Assembly: GCF_000425805.1 (NCBI RefSeq)
Contig: NZ_AUED01000003.1
Coordinates: forward strand, 62,001-126,000
Length of the DNA: 64,000 bases
Reading direction: 5' to 3'
Source of the DNA: Pseudomonas vranovensis DSM 16006
Lineage (GTDB): Bacteria > Pseudomonadota > Gammaproteobacteria > Pseudomonadales > Pseudomonadaceae
The notes under the pieces are model-generated. The model was not told the DNA's origin. It was given only the letters and a program-made list of their open reading frames with translations, and searched no databases. This document shows, piece by piece, positions 59,660-64,000 of this stretch (positions are counted from its first letter, which is position 1; each line of letters starts with the position of its first letter). The position numbers were made by a program, and so were the translations under genes.

Positions 59660-60670
59660 TCAGCGCTGATGACGGATGCGTGGGTTGGCCAGGCCGTAGA
59701 GGATGTCCACGACGAAGTTGACCAGGATCACCAGGCAGGCAATCAACAGGATGCCGTTCTGTACCACGGGGTAGTCACGAGCGCCGATGGCTTCGATCAG
59801 CCATTTGCCGATGCCCGGCCAGGAGAAGATGGTTTCGGTAAGTACCGCGCCCGCCAGCAAGGTACCGACCTGCAGGCCGAATACCGTGAGCACCGGGATC
59901 AGCGCATTGCGCAGGCCATGCACGAATACCACGCGGGCAGGCGACAGGCCCTTGGCCCTGGCCGTACGAATATAGTCTTCGCGCAACACTTCGAGCATCG
60001 AGGAGCGGGTCATCCGGGCGATCACTGCCAGCGGGATAGTACCGAGCACGATGGCCGGCAGGATCAAGTGCATGACGGCATCCTTGAAGGCGCCTTCTTC
60101 ATCGCTGAGCAGAGTATCGATGAGCATGAAGCCGGTTTTCGGCTCGATGTCGTAAAGCAGGTCGATGCGCCCGGAAACCGGGGTCCAGCCCAGGCTCACC
60201 GAGAAGAACATGATCAGGATCAGGCCCCACCAGAAGATCGGCATCGAGTAGCCGGCCAGGGATATCCCCATGACCCCGTGATCGAACAGCGAGCCACGCT
60301 TGAGGGCGGCAATCACCCCGGCCAGCAGGCCGACGATACCCGCGAAGAACAGTGCCGCCAGGGCCAGTTCCAAAGTAGCCGGGAACAGGGCGAGGAACTC
60401 GTGCCAGACGCTTTCGCGGGTACGCAGCGACTCACCCAGGTCGCCCTGTGCCAGTTTGCCGATGTAGTCCAGGTACTGCTCGGGCAGCGGTTTGTTCAAG
60501 CCAAGGCGTTCCATGGCCTGGGCGTGCATTTCGGGGTCGACCCGGCGCTCACCCATCATCACTTCTACCGGGTCTCCCGGTATCAGGCGTATGAGCGCAA
60601 AGGTCAGCAAGGTGATGCCGAAAAAGGTCGGGATCAAGAGTCCCAGGCGCCGGGCAATAAAACTAAACAT
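59660..60670 (-). CDS. dppB: Dipeptide ABC transporter permease DppB
   Basis: Inner-membrane permease of 336 residues. It opens MFSFIARRLGLLIPTFFGITLL with the large periplasmic loop typical of DppB/OppB (RLIPGDPVEVMMGERR). The coupling motif is ARAKGLSPARVVFVHGLRNA. It forms the channel with DppC and follows the binding-protein gene dppA after a hairpin-containing gap of 73 bp. Confidence 0.95.
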   Translation of the reverse strand: MFSFIARRLGLLIPTFFGITLLTFALIRLIPGDPVEVMMGERRVDPEMHAQAMERLGLNKPLPEQYLDYIGKLAQGDLGESLRTRESVWHEFLALFPATLELALAALFFAGIVGLLAGVIAALKRGSLFDHGVMGISLAGYSMPIFWWGLILIMFFSVSLGWTPVSGRIDLLYDIEPKTGFMLIDTLLSDEEGAFKDAVMHLILPAIVLGTIPLAVIARMTRSSMLEVLREDYIRTARAKGLSPARVVFVHGLRNALIPVLTVFGLQVGTLLAGAVLTETIFSWPGIGKWLIEAIGARDYPVVQNGILLIACLVILVNFVVDILYGLANPRIRHQR

Positions 60671-60704
60671 CTTCTGGTGTACCTCATCAGCCTGTCAGGC
60701 AAGC

Positions 60705-60732
60705 CCGCCAGCAACCGGGTAGGGGCTGGCGG
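60705..60732 (-). terminator. Hairpin between dppA and dppB
   Basis: CCGCCAGC (60705-60712) and GCTGGCGG (60725-60732) pair over 8 bp without a T-tract after them on the minus strand. Such hairpins after binding-protein genes often stabilise the upstream mRNA segment so that more binding protein than permease is made. Confidence 0.55.
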
Positions 60733-60743
60733 TCGTTCTTGTT

Positions 60744-62339
60744 CTACTTCACCTGGGTGGTGGCGAAGTTGTTATTGGTGAGGGGGTTGATGTGGTAGCC
60801 CTCAACGTTGTTGCGCATGGCGGTGAACATCTTCGGATGCGCCATGCTGATCCACGGTTGGTCTTCATCGTACACCGCCAGCGCCTTTACATAGAGCGCT
60901 GCGCGCTCGTCCGTGTCGGTCACGGTGCGGGCTTTGTCGATCAACGCCTGGAATGCCTGATTGCACCAGCGTGCATAGTTCTCCCCGCTTTTTACGGCAT
61001 CACAACTGAGCAGCGGGGTAAGGAAGTTGTCCGGGTCACCGTTGTCGCCGGCCCAGCCTGCCGACACCATGTCGGCTTCGCCGTTCTTGGCGCGGCGCAG
61101 CATTTCGGCCCATTCCATCACGCGGATGTCGACCTTCAAGCCGATTTTGGCCAGGTCCGCCTGGAGCATTTCGGCGCTCAGGCGCGGGTTGGGGTTGGTC
61201 GGGCCGCCGCCGTTGCGGGTGAACAGGGTCAGTACCGTACCTTCCGGCACGCCGGCCTCCTTGAGCAGGGCGCGGGCTTTGTCCAGGTCGCGCGGCGGGT
61301 TCTGGTTGGCGGTGTTGTAGCCCATCAGGGTGGGTGGGTAAGGGTTGACGCCCACCAGCGCATTGCCTTTGCCGAACAGCTGTTCGACGTGAACCTTGCG
61401 GTCGAAGGCCATGTTGATGGCTTTGCGCACGCGCACGTCGCTCAGGTACTGGTGCTGGGTGTTGAGCGAGATATAGCCGGTGGTCAGCGCTTCCATCTCG
61501 GCCACTTTCAATTTGGGGTCGGCCTTGATGCTGGGGATGTCGTCAGGCTTGGGGTAGAGCGCCACCTGGCATTCGTTGGCCTTGAGCTTCTGCAGGCGCA
61601 CGTTGTTGTCGCTGGCGATGGCGAAGATCAGCGCATCGGCCGGCGGCTTGCCGCGAAAGTAGTCGGGGTTGGGCTTGTAGCGGACCTGGGCGTCCTTGTT
61701 GTAGCGCTGGAAGATGAACGGGCCGGTGCCAATGGGCTTGCTGTTGAGGTCGGCGGTCTTGCCGGCCCTGAGTAACTGGTCGCCGTACTCGGCGGAGTAG
61801 ATCGAAGTAAAGGCCATGGCCAGGTCAGGCAGGAACGGCGCCTCGGGGCGGGTGAGGGTGAATACCACGGTATGATCGTCGGTTTTCTCGACGCTCTTGA
61901 GCAGTGCCTTGAAGCCCATGCTCTCGAAGTAGGGGAAGCCGACGCTGGTCTTGTTGTGCCACGGATGGTTCGGGTCCAGCTGACGCCGGAAACTCCACAG
62001 CACATCGTCGGCATTCATTGCCCGGGTAGGGGTGAAGTAGTCGGTGGTATGGAACTTCACCCCTTCACGCAAGTGGAAGGTGTAGGTCAGCCCGTCCGGG
62101 CTGATCTCCCAGCGCTCGGCCAGGGCTGGCTGGATCTCGGTGGTGCCGGGCTTGAAGTCGACCAGGCGGTTGAAGACGGTTTCGGCCGAGGCGTCGGCCG
62201 TCACGGCCGTTGTGTACTGGACGATGTCGAAGCCTTCCGGACTGGCCTCGGTACACACCACCAGCGGCTTGGCCGAAAGCCCCGCCGCAGTGCTCAACAG
62301 GACGGCTGCCAGGGCAGCCTGTAGCGGTAGCAGTTTCAT
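60744..62339 (-). CDS. dppA: Periplasmic dipeptide-binding protein DppA
   Basis: Family 5 solute-binding protein of 531 residues. The signal peptide is MKLLPLQAALAAVLLSTAAGLSA. The mature part starts KPLVVCTEASPEGFD, the typical DppA N-terminus, with further blocks VLWSFRRQLDPNHPWH and VRKAINMAFDRKVHVEQLF. It delivers di- and tripeptides, and possibly haem in this family, to DppBCDF. A second paralogue ends at the right edge of the window. Confidence 0.94.
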   Translation of the reverse strand: MKLLPLQAALAAVLLSTAAGLSAKPLVVCTEASPEGFDIVQYTTAVTADASAETVFNRLVDFKPGTTEIQPALAERWEISPDGLTYTFHLREGVKFHTTDYFTPTRAMNADDVLWSFRRQLDPNHPWHNKTSVGFPYFESMGFKALLKSVEKTDDHTVVFTLTRPEAPFLPDLAMAFTSIYSAEYGDQLLRAGKTADLNSKPIGTGPFIFQRYNKDAQVRYKPNPDYFRGKPPADALIFAIASDNNVRLQKLKANECQVALYPKPDDIPSIKADPKLKVAEMEALTTGYISLNTQHQYLSDVRVRKAINMAFDRKVHVEQLFGKGNALVGVNPYPPTLMGYNTANQNPPRDLDKARALLKEAGVPEGTVLTLFTRNGGGPTNPNPRLSAEMLQADLAKIGLKVDIRVMEWAEMLRRAKNGEADMVSAGWAGDNGDPDNFLTPLLSCDAVKSGENYARWCNQAFQALIDKARTVTDTDERAALYVKALAVYDEDQPWISMAHPKMFTAMRNNVEGYHINPLTNNNFATTQVK

Positions 62340-62374
62340 GAAACCTCCCGGCTATCAATTTAGCCAGCGTAGTC

Positions 62375-62405
62375 GCCATGGCCGGTTCGGTGAACCGGCC
62401 ATGGC
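62375..62405 (-). terminator. 14-bp hairpin between the porin gene and dppA
   Basis: GCCATGGCCGGTTC and GAACCGGCCATGGC pair perfectly with a 3-nt loop (arms 62375-62388 and 62392-62405), 7 bp after the porin stop. No T-run follows on the minus strand, so it may be an mRNA-stability element or a weak terminator. Confidence 0.6.
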
Positions 62406-62411
62406 CAGCCG

Positions 62412-63791
62412 TCAGAGAATGTTGAAGGGAATGGTGGTCACGATCCGCAGCTCGTCCAGGCTACCGTCGGCCTGGGCCTTGCTGGCCCGGTGGGCGGTGT
62501 AGGTGGCGCGGATGGTGGTGTCCTTGAGCGCACCGCTCTGCACGGCATAGCTGGTGCCGATACCCCACTCGTAGTGCGTTTCGCCATCCTGGCCTTGCAC
62601 GTCGTAGCCAGTACCGCGGTAGTGGGTGCCATCGATGCCCCAGCCGCGGGCGTTGTACAGGTTGAACTTGAGACCCGGCACGCCGTACTGGGCCATGTTC
62701 AAGCCATAGGCGATCTGCATGGATTTCTCGTTCGGGCCGTTGAAGTCCGAGAGCAGGGAGTTGGCCAGGAAGATGGCGTTGGTTTCATGCAGGTAGTCGA
62801 AGTACTCGTTGCCGTTCACCTGCTGGTACGAGAAGGACAGGCTGTGCGCCTGATGGGTCAGGCCCAGCGACAGGCTGTAGGTGTCGTTGTCGATTTCACC
62901 GAGTTCGCTTCGGCCTTCATCCTTGGTCTTGTAGTAGTTGAGGCCGGTGGTCAGGCTCAACACTGCGCTGTCGCCCAGTTCATGGTTGGCGCCGAAGTAG
63001 TACTGGTTCCAGAAGTCTTCGACCTTGGAGGCGTACAGGCTGGTTTTCAGGCTGCGCAGTGGCTGATAGTTGAGGCCGATCATGCTGATGCGATCGGTTT
63101 CTGAGCCGTTGGCGGCGTACTCGGAGCGGAACTTGCTCAGGCTCTGCTCGGTTCGCGGTGATACGCGGTCAAAGGTCCCGGCGTCGAACGACAGGTTGTC
63201 GAATTCTTCACTGTGAACGCTCACCCCTTGGAAACTCGAGGGCAGGGCGCGGTTGCCGATGTAGGCGATGACCGGTGTATCCATCGACTGGCGGCCGGCG
63301 GTCAGGGTGGTGTTGGACACTCGCGCCTTGACGTTGGCCAGGCCCATCTTGCTCCACTGGCCGATGACATCGCCGTCGCTGTGGGTGAGGGTGCGGTTGT
63401 TGGGGCCGGCGACGGCCGCGCGCCCCTGTTCCAGCGCAATGGCGTTGTAGGCAGCGACTTCGGTGGCGAAACCGATGGCGCCTTCGGTAAAGCCCGAGCT
63501 GTAGTTGAGGATGGTGCCCTGGACCCAGTTGTCGCGGCTGTGGGTGTCGTGGCGCGTGCCGTCACTTTTGTAGTACTTCCACAGTGGCGCACGGGTGGCG
63601 CGTTCGCGGGCGTACCAGTTGCGGGTAGTACCGGACAGGCTCTGGCCTTCGATAAAGCCGCTGGCCTGACTCTGGGCACTGGTGTCTTTGACACTGACCG
63701 GGACAAAGTCCTGGCTGGCGGGTTCAGCCTGGGCCATGACGGACAGGCCTGTGAGGGACAAGGCGAGAACTGCAGTGGTAGATCGTCTCAA
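62412..63791 (-). CDS. OprD-family outer-membrane porin (OpdP-like)
   Basis: Substrate-specific porin of 459 residues. A signal peptide (RRSTTAVLALSLTGLSVMAQA) precedes an 18-stranded-barrel type sequence with GFIEGQSLSGTTRNWYARE and the C-terminal TIPFNIL. Translation most likely starts with TTG at 63791, nine bases after GGGAG; the next upstream ATG lies 123 bp away in non-secretory sequence with a Lys run. Adjacency to dpp genes fits OpdP, which in P. aeruginosa takes up glycine-glutamate and related peptides. The substrate is inferred. Confidence 0.9.
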   Translation of the reverse strand: MRRSTTAVLALSLTGLSVMAQAEPASQDFVPVSVKDTSAQSQASGFIEGQSLSGTTRNWYARERATRAPLWKYYKSDGTRHDTHSRDNWVQGTILNYSSGFTEGAIGFATEVAAYNAIALEQGRAAVAGPNNRTLTHSDGDVIGQWSKMGLANVKARVSNTTLTAGRQSMDTPVIAYIGNRALPSSFQGVSVHSEEFDNLSFDAGTFDRVSPRTEQSLSKFRSEYAANGSETDRISMIGLNYQPLRSLKTSLYASKVEDFWNQYYFGANHELGDSAVLSLTTGLNYYKTKDEGRSELGEIDNDTYSLSLGLTHQAHSLSFSYQQVNGNEYFDYLHETNAIFLANSLLSDFNGPNEKSMQIAYGLNMAQYGVPGLKFNLYNARGWGIDGTHYRGTGYDVQGQDGETHYEWGIGTSYAVQSGALKDTTIRATYTAHRASKAQADGSLDELRIVTTIPFNIL

Positions 63792-63871
63792 GGTAAAGCT
63801 CCCTTTCTTCTTCTTTTTTTTGTGAGCGCCTGGCCTTGTGGGTTGGGCGCTTTTGCGGTGGAACAGGGGTT

Positions 63872-63883
63872 GCAAACGTTTGC
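63872..63883. promoter_or_regulatory. GCAAACGTTTGC palindrome before the porin gene (candidate operator)
   Basis: A perfect 12-bp palindrome, 81 bp before the porin TTG start, matching the centre of LacI/PurR-family operators. A separate 8-bp hairpin (TGCCCGAT/ATCGGGCA, 63881-63900) adjoins it and may terminate the upstream gene. Confidence 0.45.
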
Positions 63884-63957
63884 CCGATCGCCATCGGGCA
63901 GATCCAGGCTGCACAGGGCCGAAGGCGTGGATCGCACGCCTTTGGCCATGGCAGGGA

Positions 63958-64000
63958 TTAGTGGATGCTGACGCCGGAAAAGACGTTGCGCCCGAATGGG
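63958..64000 (-). CDS. C-terminal end of a second peptide-binding protein (DppA paralogue), partial
   Basis: The last 13 codons before a TAA at 63958-63960 read PFGRNVFSGVSIH on the minus strand. This resembles the C-terminal tail of DppA-type binding proteins (a PFG...F.GV pattern). The gene lies upstream of the porin, consistent with extra dppA copies next to the dpp operon in P. putida. The assignment rests on 13 residues only. Confidence 0.55.
   Translation of the reverse strand, partial: PFGRNVFSGVSIH

Overview
The window is a chromosomal stretch of a fluorescent pseudomonad, most like the Pseudomonas putida/fluorescens lineage. The base composition is GC-rich. The gene order queA-tgt-yajC-secDF, iscRSUA-hscBA-fdx-iscX-ndk-rlmN-pilW-rodZ-ispG-hisS-yfgM-bamB-der, piuB-piuA-piuC-speC and opdP-like porin-dppABCDF is that of the genus as I remember it. 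No insertion sequence, prophage, integron or CRISPR array was seen.

Layout. (1) 1-3.97 kb, minus strand: an iron-responsive cell-surface signalling unit with an ECF sigma factor, a FecR-type regulator and a siderophore receptor with an STN signalling domain, the receptor running off the left edge. A Fur box precedes the sigma gene. (2) 4-8.3 kb: a bestrophin-like channel, an acetyltransferase, a GabP-like permease, a 63-residue lipoprotein, periplasmic Cu/Zn superoxide dismutase and tRNA-Leu(CAA). (3) 8.4-14.5 kb: queuosine synthesis (queA, tgt), SecDF-YajC and a YcfJ-like glycine-zipper protein. (4) 14.5-34.2 kb: suhB, trmJ and cysE, then a long co-directional housekeeping run from iscR to yafV covering Fe-S assembly, nucleotide and tRNA metabolism, type IV pilus and shape factors, isoprenoid synthesis, outer-membrane assembly and ribosome biogenesis. 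(5) 34.2-42.3 kb: the iron-regulated piuB/piuA/piuC cluster, a Sel1-repeat protein and ornithine decarboxylase speC, whose long leader holds an apparent attenuator. (6) 42.7-46.8 kb: a complete fecI-fecR-fecA ferric-citrate type signalling and uptake unit without an inner-membrane ABC transporter. (7) 46.85-50.5 kb: a glycine-betaine/choline-type (OpuC/Yeh-like) ABC operon with a structured leader. (8) 50.7-52.8 kb: a solitary XRE regulator of antitoxin type and prfC. (9) 52.8-56.7 kb: an amine-metabolism cluster with a PotF-like binding protein, a cupin, a PuuB-like FAD oxidase and a SnoaL-AraC regulator. (10) 56.7-64 kb: a dipeptide ABC transporter (dppABCDF) with an OprD-family porin, and the last 13 codons of a second peptide-binding protein at the right edge.

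The genes fall into four themes: iron capture and reduction (two sigma/anti-sigma systems, Piu uptake, Fe-S assembly under IscR), polyamine making and use (speC, PotF-like protein, FAD oxidase), osmolyte and peptide import, and core information processing. Several gene ends carry perfect inverted repeats of the pseudomonad REP type, one of them expanded to a 39-bp arm. The most interesting non-coding signals are the promoter-short ORF-terminator arrangement before speC and the hairpin-rich leader of the betaine-type operon.
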